This document shows, piece after piece, positions 44,073 through 51,032 of a stretch of 64,000 bases of DNA. The translations under genes were made by a program, and so were the position numbers. The notes under the pieces are model-generated. The model saw nothing but the letters and a program-made list of their open reading frames with translations. It did no database searches and had not been told where the DNA came from. How positions within the stretch are numbered: the stretch's first letter is position 1; each line of letters begins with the position of its first letter. Source of the DNA: Burkholderia arboris (GTDB lineage: Bacteria > Pseudomonadota > Gammaproteobacteria > Burkholderiales > Burkholderiaceae); the NCBI RefSeq assembly GCF_902499125.1, contig NZ_CABVPX010000019.1, positions 1 through 64,000 on the forward strand, given 5' to 3'.

Positions 44073-44288
44073 ATGACCACTTCCAAAGGCCCACGCCGTT
44101 CGCCGCGCGGCACGATGTCGGACAAGCCCGTCTACGTGGGGCTGACGCCCGTCGAGCGCGGCGAGCTCGAGCAGCTCGCGGCGCAGCGCAACCGCTCGAT
44201 CTCGAGCATGGCGCGCGAACTGATCCGCATCGGCGCCAGCCATCTGCGCGCGATCGCGGCACCCCGCTCCCGCGGCGCGCGCCACTGA
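44073..44288 (+). CDS. Ribbon-helix-helix (Arc-like) DNA-binding protein
   Basis: A 71-residue basic protein. KPVYVGLTPVERGELEQLA and RNRSISSMARELIRIGA fit a ribbon-helix-helix fold (about 18-55). The place opposite the repressor is that of P2 Cox, so it may control excision or early transcription. There is no good Shine-Dalgarno sequence before its ATG. Confidence 0.8.
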   Translation: MTTSKGPRRSPRGTMSDKPVYVGLTPVERGELEQLAAQRNRSISSMARELIRIGASHLRAIAAPRSRGARH

Positions 44289-44302
44289 GCCGGAACGCCT
44301 TC

Positions 44303-44482
44303 ATGTCCGCTGCTTTCGAATGCACCCGACCGTCCGCGCCCGCAGCGTCGATTGTGAGCTGCGCGAGCGCCCGCATCCATCCGCCGTCCGGCCAACGCTG
44401 CAGCCTGGCCGGCCGCACGCCCCGCGACCGGACCGGCCGTGCGCGGTCTCCCGCCCGGAGTGAGCCCTCATGCGCATCCTGA
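44303..44482 (+). CDS. Possible small unknown ORF
   Basis: A 59-residue frame from ATG 44303, in the gap between the RHH and Ogr genes and overlapping the latter by 13 bases. It is Ala/Arg/Pro-rich with no family features, and its codon use is not clearly coding. Low confidence. Confidence 0.25.
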   Translation: MSAAFECTRPSAPAASIVSCASARIHPPSGQRCSLAGRTPRDRTGRARSPARSEPSCAS

Positions 44483-44718
44483 ACCGCTGCCCGCACTGCC
44501 GCACGCGCGCCACCGCACGCAGCAGCCGTGAAATGTCGCTGACCTTCCGCGAAATCACGTTCCAGTGCTCGAATCCGGAGTGCGGCCACACGTACGTCGT
44601 CAACATGGAATTCGCGCGCACGCTGTCGCCGTCTGCGATCCCGAACCTGTCGTTGCAGTTGCCGCTCTCGCCGCACGTGCGCGAACGCCTCGCCGCGCAG
44701 CTCGAGCTGCCCGTCTGA
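44470..44718 (+). CDS. ogr: Ogr/Delta-type late gene activator
   Basis: An 82-residue zinc-finger activator. CPHCRTRATARSSREMS and CSNPECGHTYVV place four Cys (Cys7, Cys10 and Cys33, Cys38) in the Ogr/Delta pattern, and FREITFQC is the family core. In P2-like phages Ogr turns on late promoters of the tail and lysis genes. It sits in the early region, as in P2-like Burkholderia phages. Confidence 0.92.
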   Translation: MRILNRCPHCRTRATARSSREMSLTFREITFQCSNPECGHTYVVNMEFARTLSPSAIPNLSLQLPLSPHVRERLAAQLELPV

Positions 44719-44804
44719 CGCCCTAACCCGTCACCCTCTTCCGCTTCCCTCGCATCGTGCCTGTACGGCGCGAGGGATCGTTTTTGCCATTGAAAGGATT
44801 CCTC

Positions 44805-45110
44805 ATGATCTCGAACCGCGCGGGCCGCGGCCCGGAGGCACCCGGCATGAACCGCCACGCCGAACCCGCACCGCACGACGTTGCGCTCCGGGCCGCGATC
44901 GCGGCGGCCGCCGACACGCTGTGCTTCGATCACGCGCCCGGCAGCGTCACGCGTCAGCACACGCTCGGCCGCTTCGTGTCGGCGCTCGCCGATCGCCTCG
45001 CGCTCGGCTTCCCGCAATCCGCCGCCGCGCTGCGCGCGCTCGCCGCGTCACCGGCCACGACGGGCAATCCCGCGCAACCCGCACAACCGCAACCCGAACG
45101 GCAGCAATGA
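44805..45110 (+). CDS. Unknown protein upstream of primase
   Basis: A 101-residue protein starting at 44805 after AAGGA. LRAAIAAAADTLCFDHAP and FVSALADRLALGFPQSAAALRAL make a helical, Ala-rich chain. No domain was recognised. It is overlapped by the primase start (four-base ATGA), so it is coupled to replication functions. An upstream start at 44757 is possible. Confidence 0.65.
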   Translation: MISNRAGRGPEAPGMNRHAEPAPHDVALRAAIAAAADTLCFDHAPGSVTRQHTLGRFVSALADRLALGFPQSAAALRALAASPATTGNPAQPAQPQPERQQ

Positions 45111-47908
45111 CGACGATGGCTTCGATCGACGAACTGAAACGACACATCGACCTGCACGACCTGGCGGGCCGTCTCGGCCTGAAGCGCGGCCGCGGCGGCG
45201 ACCGCGCGCTCTACCACTCGCCGCAGCACGCGGACCGCAGCCCGTCGCTGTCGATCTATGCGAACCACCCGAAGTACGGCACCGGCTGGCGCGACCACAG
45301 CGCCGATGCCGGCGGATCCTGCATCGACCTGGTGATCCACGCGCGCGGCGGCACCGTCGCCGACGCCGTCCGCTATCTCCACGACGCGTACGGCCTCCCG
45401 TCCGAGCGGCCGGCACCGGCGGAGCGTCGCGAGAAATCGACCGTCGAGTACATCGCCGACCGGTGCGCGGCCGAGCGCGAGCGCGTGCGCGACTACCTCG
45501 GCGGCCGCGGCATTGCCGCCGCGGCGATCGACGCGGCACTTGCCGCGCGCACCCTCGGCTTCAATTCGTGGACGAGCCCGAAGATCGCCGCCGGCGAAGT
45601 CGGCCACGGCGGCCCTGCGGCCGCCTTCATCGTGCGCGCACCAGGAGACGCACGCGTCGTCGCCGTCGACATGCGCTACGTCGATCCCGCCCTCAACGGT
45701 GACGTCAAGACGCAGACCCAGGGCGACAAGGCCGGCTACGCGTGGACCGCCGACGCGCGCCGGCTCGACCGCGCGAAGCGCGTGGTCGTCGTCGAGAGCG
45801 CGATCAACGCGCTGTCGATCGACACCTGCGCGCTGCCCGGCACGGCCGCGCTCGCGCTGCGCGGCCTGGCGAACGTCGAGCGCATCGACTTCACGTTCCT
45901 GCGCGGCAAGCAGGTCACGATCTGCCTGGACAACGACGAGCCGTTCGCGGACGGCCACCCGCGCGCCGGGCAGCGCCCCGGCCCGGAGGCCGCGTGGGCT
46001 CTCCACGAACGGCTGACGGCACTCGACATCAGCGCCGTGCTGGTCGACCAGTCGGACTGGCTCGCGGATCTGGCGGACGGCGACGCCGCACGCACGCCGA
46101 TCAACGACGTGAACGACTACCTGCAACTGCGCGGCCCGGCCGGCCTGGCGCGCGCGCTCGACCAGCTCGAACCCTGGCTGGTCGCGGGCCTGCCCGGCGA
46201 CGCGTCGCGCCGCGGCCGGCCGCGCATCTTCCTGCCGCCGCACGACTTCGCGCAGTACTGGCGGTTTCGCGTGCGGCCGGATTTCACGAGCTACATCACC
46301 AAGATGGATCGCAACGAGGAATCGGGCGTCGACACGCCCGTGACGACGGATCTGTGCGGCTTTCGCATCGCCGGCATCAGCCGCGTGGCCGTCGCGAGCG
46401 CCACCTCGACGATGACGGGCGACGCCGACCAGGCGCCCACCGTCTACTTTGCGGTGTCGGTGCAGGCGCCGCGGCACGGCGCGCAGCTGATCCGCCGCGT
46501 GATGCTCGACGACCAGCTGCACAACGTCGACCAGTGGGGCAAGTTCGGCCCGATCTGGGCGCCTGCGCCGTTCAAGCGGATGGTGAACATCCTGGAGCGC
46601 GGCGCCGACCTGGGCGCGCGCCGCGCCGCGAACTTCGTCGGGCTCGCGTGGCGCGACGGCCGGCTGATCGTCAACGAAGGCCCCGACTGCTACTTCACCG
46701 AAGCGGACAAGCAGTGCCCGTACCACAACCTGACGTTCCCGGGCGGCCCGGTGAGCGATGCACGCCGCGTGATCTCGGCCTACCAGACGACGTTCCGGCA
46801 GAACGCCGCGACGATCCCGCTCGTGTGGGCGCTCGGCGGCCATCTGAAGGCGCTGCTCGGCTTCTGGCCGCACCTCACGATCCAGGCGAACAAGGGCGCG
46901 GGCAAGTCGACGCTCATCAAGCGGCTCGAGCGCTCGCTCGCGTTCACGATGTTCTCGGGGCAGTCGCTGCAGACCGAGTTCCGGCTGCTGACCAGCATCA
47001 GCCACACGAGCCACCCGGTCGGCTGGGAAGAGCTGTCGGCCCGCCGGCAGGACGTGATCGACAAGGCGGTCGGGCTGCTGCAGGAGAACTACCAGTACAC
47101 GGTGACGCGGCGCGGCACCGACATGACCGAATACCTGCTGTGCGCACCCGTGATGCTCGCCGGCGAGGACGTGCCGGTGCGCAGCCTGCTCGGCAAGCTC
47201 GTGCGCACGACGCTGACCGGCAAGCGCGGGCCGCTGCTGCCCGACGACCTGCCGCGCTTCCCGGTCCGGCAATGGCTCGACTTCCTGACCGGGCTCGACC
47301 GGCGTGCGGCGCTGGATCAATACGCGACGCTGCGCGACAAGGCGCTCGCCGGCTGCCGCGCCAGCGGCGAGGACGACGGCGCGCGGCGCATGGCCGGCAA
47401 CTACGCGGCGGTCGGACTCGCATGGCGCTACCTGTGCGAGTTCGCCGGCATGGACCCGAGCGAAGGCGATTTCCCGCGCGACCTGATCGCCGAGATGAAC
47501 GGCCACGTCGCGGAAACGAGCGCCGACCGCGAACCGTGGGTCTGGATCATGGAGACGGTGCTGTCCGAAATCGACGGCGGCAACTACAAGCATCCGTACA
47601 CGTTCGACACCGTCGACGGCGAGTTCTGCCTGCTGCTGCGCACCGGGCACGTGATGGATCACCTCGCGCACACGAGCGCGCTACGCGACAAATGGAACGG
47701 CCTGCCCGTGAAGTCCGACCGCGTGTTCAAGGCGCAGCTCAAGCACGCCGGTGTCGTGGTCGGCGAGAAGGAGGTCGAGCGCCGCATCTACATGCGCCGC
47801 GTGCCGTATCTGACGCCGGTGTCGCTCGAGCGCCTGGCCGCATTCGGCCTGCACGTGTCGGTTCGCGAGGACCTGGCGACCGACGCGCTGCAAGGAGGCC
47901 GCGCATGA
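45107..47908 (+). CDS. Phage-type primase-helicase
   Basis: A 933-residue multidomain protein. The N-terminus (about 1-100) is a CHC2-like primase zinc-domain remnant: YHSPQHADRSPSLSIYANHPKYG, GGSCIDLVIHARGG. A Toprim domain (about 225-300) has VVVVESAINALSID and TICLDNDEPFADG. The C-terminal NTPase (about 575-720) carries the Walker A motif NKGAGKSTLIKRLERSL and HPVGWEELS. Starts at 45107 with ATGA coupling to the preceding gene. It would replicate the element after induction and is unexpected in a pure tail bacteriocin. Confidence 0.88.
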   Translation: MTTMASIDELKRHIDLHDLAGRLGLKRGRGGDRALYHSPQHADRSPSLSIYANHPKYGTGWRDHSADAGGSCIDLVIHARGGTVADAVRYLHDAYGLPSERPAPAERREKSTVEYIADRCAAERERVRDYLGGRGIAAAAIDAALAARTLGFNSWTSPKIAAGEVGHGGPAAAFIVRAPGDARVVAVDMRYVDPALNGDVKTQTQGDKAGYAWTADARRLDRAKRVVVVESAINALSIDTCALPGTAALALRGLANVERIDFTFLRGKQVTICLDNDEPFADGHPRAGQRPGPEAAWALHERLTALDISAVLVDQSDWLADLADGDAARTPINDVNDYLQLRGPAGLARALDQLEPWLVAGLPGDASRRGRPRIFLPPHDFAQYWRFRVRPDFTSYITKMDRNEESGVDTPVTTDLCGFRIAGISRVAVASATSTMTGDADQAPTVYFAVSVQAPRHGAQLIRRVMLDDQLHNVDQWGKFGPIWAPAPFKRMVNILERGADLGARRAANFVGLAWRDGRLIVNEGPDCYFTEADKQCPYHNLTFPGGPVSDARRVISAYQTTFRQNAATIPLVWALGGHLKALLGFWPHLTIQANKGAGKSTLIKRLERSLAFTMFSGQSLQTEFRLLTSISHTSHPVGWEELSARRQDVIDKAVGLLQENYQYTVTRRGTDMTEYLLCAPVMLAGEDVPVRSLLGKLVRTTLTGKRGPLLPDDLPRFPVRQWLDFLTGLDRRAALDQYATLRDKALAGCRASGEDDGARRMAGNYAAVGLAWRYLCEFAGMDPSEGDFPRDLIAEMNGHVAETSADREPWVWIMETVLSEIDGGNYKHPYTFDTVDGEFCLLLRTGHVMDHLAHTSALRDKWNGLPVKSDRVFKAQLKHAGVVVGEKEVERRIYMRRVPYLTPVSLERLAAFGLHVSVREDLATDALQGGRA

Positions 47909-48276
47909 CCCGCGCCCCGGCAACCCGGCTGGCGGGCTCCGGATGCGACGGGGAGCCGGCAGGCAGCGCATGCGAGTCGTGGATTTCGGCGGTCGATGCT
48001 CGCAAGTCCTTGATTGTCGAGGGAACTGCCGCCTTGCGTTGCACGGCAATCGCCACGAGTCACACCGCTTTTGCCATGAGTCCGGCTGACCCGCGGGCCG
48101 CGGCGGCCTCCTTTTCTTCTCTCTTCAAAGTATTGAAAGAAAAGAAGAAAGAGGACGCGGAAGCCGCAGCAACCGGCCGCCATCGCACACCACGAGTCGG
48201 GCGCGCGCTGCCATCGGTCGCGATCGATGCCGCCGTTTCGCGCCACGGGTCCGGCGCGGCCGCCACGCGTGAATGA
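47905..48276 (+). CDS. Unknown protein after the primase
   Basis: A 123-residue frame whose ATG at 47905 overlaps the primase stop and has the perfect Shine-Dalgarno AAGGAGG eight bases upstream, so translation is very likely. The residues are Ala/Ser-rich with a KEKKKED stretch; no domain was recognised. It might be a small accessory of replication or a diverged excision factor. Confidence 0.55.
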   Translation: MTRAPATRLAGSGCDGEPAGSACESWISAVDARKSLIVEGTAALRCTAIATSHTAFAMSPADPRAAAASFSSLFKVLKEKKKEDAEAAATGRHRTPRVGRALPSVAIDAAVSRHGSGAAATRE

Positions 48277-48285
48277 TGGCAACCG

Positions 48286-48741
48286 ATGGCAATCAAATCT
48301 CTTGAATATCAACGTGTTATGCGCACTTCACACGCCATCCATCATTCCACGAGTTGCGCTGCGTGCCAGCCCGGCGCACGGCCTGCCGACGACGCGAACG
48401 CGGCGACCGTCGACTTGCCCGGCGCCGCGGCCCTGCTCGGCGCGCATCCCGAAACGGTGCGCCTGAAGGCCCGGGCCGGCATGCTGCCGGGCCGCAAGGT
48501 CGGCAAGCGCTGGATCTTTTCCATCATGGCCCTGCAGCGCTACCTCGCCGGGGAATGGCTCCCGAGCGCCGCGCAGGACGATCGGCAACAGCAACAGGAA
48601 ACCCGCCCATGTCGCTCTACAAACGAACAACCAGCCCGAACTGGCAATACAAGCTGTACCCCCCTGGCGGCGGAACGCCGATACAGGGAAGCACTGGCAC
48701 CCGCGACAAAGCGCAGGCCCAGGAATTCCACGACCGGCTGA
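48286..48741 (+). CDS. Excisionase-like HTH protein
   Basis: A 151-residue protein with a MerR/excisionase-type helix-turn-helix (about 42-90): VDLPGAAALLGAHPETVRLKA, then GMLPGRKVGKRWIFS and ALQRYLAGEWLPS. An internal start at 48319 is possible. It overlaps the integrase start by 133 bases, so the last third may be a readthrough tail. It is next to the integrase and likely its directionality factor. Confidence 0.75.
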   Translation: MAIKSLEYQRVMRTSHAIHHSTSCAACQPGARPADDANAATVDLPGAAALLGAHPETVRLKARAGMLPGRKVGKRWIFSIMALQRYLAGEWLPSAAQDDRQQQQETRPCRSTNEQPARTGNTSCTPLAAERRYREALAPATKRRPRNSTTG

Positions 48742-49685
48742 AGGTCGACCTGTGGAACCAGGCGCGGCTCGGCACGAAGCCGCGCCATTCGTGGAACGAT
48801 GCGGTCGTCCGTTACGTGGGCGAGCGCTCGGGCCTCGCGAGCCTGGAGACGTCGAAGATCCATCTGCGCTGGCTCGACCGGCACCTGTCCGGCGTCGCGC
48901 TGGCCGATATCGACCGGAGCCGCGTCGATGCGATTGCGCTCGCCAAGCGTCGCGAGCCGCGCACGGTGCGCACGCGCCACGGTGTCGTCGAGACCGGCCG
49001 GCCCGTCAGCGACGCCACCGTGCGCCGCGTGATCGGCGTGCTGAAAGCCGTCCTGAACGCGGCCGTCGAATGGGAATGGCTGGCGCGCGCGCCGGTCACC
49101 AAACGCGCGAAGGTCGTCTCGAAACGCATCCGCTGGCTGACGCCGGCCGAGGCGGAGCGGTTGCTCGCCGAACTGCCCGCGCACCTCGCCGACATGGCGC
49201 GCTTCAGTCTCGAGACCGGCTTGCGCCGCGCCAACGTGACCGGGCTGCAGTGGTCGCAGGTCGACCTCGCGCGGCGCGTCGCCTGGATCCATCCCGATCA
49301 GGCCAAGGCCAGGAAGGCGATCACGGTGCCGCTGTCGGACACCGCGATCGCCGTGCTGCATCGTCAGCGCGCGACCCCGCGGGCGCCGGACTGCACGGAC
49401 AGCGTGTTCGTCTATCGCGGCAAGCCGGTTCACCAGACGGCCACGGCCGCCTGGGCCAAGGCGCTGCAGCGCGCCGGCCTGCACGACTTCCGCTGGCACG
49501 ACCTGCGCCACACCTGGGCGAGCTGGCACGTGCAGCGCGGCACGCCGCTGCAGGTGTTGAAGGAACTGGGCGGATGGGAAACGATGGAAATGGTGCAGCG
49601 GTACGCGCACCTGTCGGCCGATCATCTGGCGCAATGGGTCGCGCCGCTGACGGCCGAGCCGATGCCGATCCCGGCTGCAATTTAG
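48609..49685 (+). CDS. int: Tyrosine site-specific integrase
   Basis: A 358-residue phage integrase. The catalytic Arg is in LETGLRRANVTGLQW, followed by the HDLRHTWASWH box, and LGGWETMEMVQRYAHL holds the nucleophile Tyr; with the Lys in the beta-hairpin this is the R..K..HxxR..H..Y pattern. The N-terminal DNA-binding part runs to about 160. It is 54 bp from the tRNA-Arg attachment site and so the probable agent of insertion. Confidence 0.96.
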   Translation: MSLYKRTTSPNWQYKLYPPGGGTPIQGSTGTRDKAQAQEFHDRLKVDLWNQARLGTKPRHSWNDAVVRYVGERSGLASLETSKIHLRWLDRHLSGVALADIDRSRVDAIALAKRREPRTVRTRHGVVETGRPVSDATVRRVIGVLKAVLNAAVEWEWLARAPVTKRAKVVSKRIRWLTPAEAERLLAELPAHLADMARFSLETGLRRANVTGLQWSQVDLARRVAWIHPDQAKARKAITVPLSDTAIAVLHRQRATPRAPDCTDSVFVYRGKPVHQTATAAWAKALQRAGLHDFRWHDLRHTWASWHVQRGTPLQVLKELGGWETMEMVQRYAHLSADHLAQWVAPLTAEPMPIPAAI

Positions 49686-49739
49686 CTGCAACGGTGCTGC
49701 AAGACGATGGGGGAAAACCGCTGAAAACCTGATCAGGCT

Positions 49740-49815
49740 TGGCGCGCCCGGCTGGGATCGAACCAGCAACCCCTGCCTTCGGAGGGCAGTACTCTATCCA
49801 TTGAGCTACGGGCGC
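49740..49815 (-). tRNA. tRNA-Arg (anticodon CCG)
   Basis: A 76-nt tRNA with encoded CCA end. The acceptor stem GCGCCCG pairs with CGGGCGC, and a five-base anticodon stem CTGCC/GGCAG holds the loop CTCCGAA with anticodon CCG at 49780-49782. The D arm GCTCAATGGATAGAGT and the T arm GGTTCGATCC are regular. It decodes the frequent CGG codon. Its 3' part (49746-49784) is the right attachment-site copy and is intact, so integration has preserved the tRNA. Confidence 0.96.
49746..49784 (+). repeat. Right attachment-site copy (attR), 39-bp direct repeat
   Basis: Lies in the tRNA-Arg 3' half and is identical to 26721-26759. It is 61 bp after the integrase stop and ends the integrated element on the right. 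Confidence 0.93.
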
Positions 49816-50067
49816 GTGAGACAGTGAAGCGACCCCATATTACAGGCCGCCCACGATTGGCAAGACGGCAAGGATACCCGGTTTCCCAAGACGCGTCCAC
49901 CTTGCCCGCCGAATCGCCGCCGGGCCATGCTGCGTGCGGGTAAACACGCGCCATCGGACCGCTCGCCGTGATGTAAACGTTCCGTCTATAATCGTCCGTG
50001 CTTCATTGGACTGCCATTTTGCCGTTGCACCGCGCTCACAATTCCTATTCATGGAGACGAGGCAAGC

Positions 50068-50949
50068 ATGAGCGAAGCACCCCACGAATCCCCCGTCAAA
50101 ACACCCGGGCAGCTGATTGCCGTCATCATCGCGTCGTTCGCGATTCCGATCATCCTGATCGTCCTGTTCGCCAACTATGCGAACCATGCGTTCCGTTCCG
50201 GCGCCGGCACGGACGCGCTATCCGACGAGCAGGTCGCCGCGCGGATCGCGCCACTCGCGAAGGTCGACGTGAAGGACGCCAACGCGCCCCGCACGTACAA
50301 GACCGGCGAGGAGGTCTACAAGGCTGTCTGCGTGACCTGTCACGGCACGGGCGCCGCTGGCGCACCGAAGTTCGGCAACAAGGACGACTGGGCGCCGCGC
50401 ATCTCGCAAGGCTTCGACACGCTGCTGAAGACGGCCCTCGCCGGCAAGGGCGCGATGCCGCCGCGCGGCGGCACGAGCCCCGACGACGTCAGCGACTATG
50501 AAATCGCCCGCGCGATCGTCTACATGGCGAACAACGACGGCGCGAACTTCCCCGAACCGGCCGCACCGGCCGCCAATGCAGCGCCCGCCGCCGGCGCCGC
50601 CGCATCGGGCGCCGACGCGTCGAACGCGCAGGCTGCCGCTGCAATGGCCGCGATCGCCGCGATCCCGAAGGCCGGCGAAAAGCCCGCCGCCGCTCCGGCC
50701 GCCGATGCGGCAACGGCCGGCAAGGCGCTGTATTCGTCGACCTGCGTGGCCTGCCACGGGGCCGGCGTACTCGGCGCACCGAAGTTCGGCAGCAAGGAGG
50801 ACTGGGCGCCGCGCCTGAAGGACTCGATGGATTCGGTCTACAACTATGCGCTGCACGGCAAGGGCGCAATGCCGCCGAAGGGCGGGTCGAACGCGTCGGA
50901 CGCCGACGTGAAGGCGGCCGTCGACTACATGGTCAACGCGTCGAAGTAG
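50068..50949 (+). CDS. Membrane-anchored dihaem cytochrome c (c5-like)
   Basis: A 293-residue cytochrome. An N-terminal membrane anchor (about 16-38) is followed by two class I cytochrome domains with the haem motifs CVTCH (about 88-92) and CVACH (about 227-231). Each domain has the Met-ligand region GKGAMPPRGG or GKGAMPPKGG. The two halves are near repeats and are joined by an Ala/Pro-rich linker of about 60 residues. It would carry electrons in the periplasm to a terminal oxidase; the exact partner is unknown. It is followed by a terminator. Confidence 0.94.
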   Translation: MSEAPHESPVKTPGQLIAVIIASFAIPIILIVLFANYANHAFRSGAGTDALSDEQVAARIAPLAKVDVKDANAPRTYKTGEEVYKAVCVTCHGTGAAGAPKFGNKDDWAPRISQGFDTLLKTALAGKGAMPPRGGTSPDDVSDYEIARAIVYMANNDGANFPEPAAPAANAAPAAGAAASGADASNAQAAAAMAAIAAIPKAGEKPAAAPAADAATAGKALYSSTCVACHGAGVLGAPKFGSKEDWAPRLKDSMDSVYNYALHGKGAMPPKGGSNASDADVKAAVDYMVNASK

Positions 50950-50969
50950 CCGCGCCGGGCCATCCGTAA

Positions 50970-51005
50970 AAAACCCCCGCGACGCACGCGCATCGCGGGG
51001 GTTTT
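50970..51005. terminator. Bidirectional terminator between the cytochrome and rep genes
   Basis: A 13-bp perfect stem AAAACCCCCGCGA (50970-50982) with 50993-51005 around a 10-base loop, with A and T runs at either end, serving both convergent genes. Confidence 0.88.
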
Positions 51006-51032
51006 GTCTTTCCGGTCCACCGGACCGCCGCA

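Larger units (their letters stand above)
26721..49784. mobile_element. Headless P2-like prophage / tailocin-type element
   Basis: 23.1 kb between 39-bp direct repeats in tRNA-Arg(CCG). It contains lysis genes, a full contractile tail set, an Ogr activator, repressor, RHH protein, primase-helicase, excisionase-like protein and tyrosine integrase. Genes for terminase, portal, scaffold, capsid and head completion are all absent, so it cannot make a phage particle. A complete, intact tail and lysis set is best explained as a contractile bacteriocin (tailocin); similar elements have been described in Burkholderia cenocepacia. Confidence 0.88.

Noticed and set aside
44954-47671. Long minus-strand frame opposite the primase gene
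   Set aside because: Antisense shadow; the plus strand carries Toprim and Walker motifs.
26721-49784. A complete, infective P2-like prophage
   Set aside because: No terminase, portal, scaffold, capsid or head-completion gene could be found between the repeats.
49740-49815. tRNA-Arg disrupted by the insertion
   Set aside because: The right copy restores a full 76-nt cloverleaf with CCA end and anticodon CCG.
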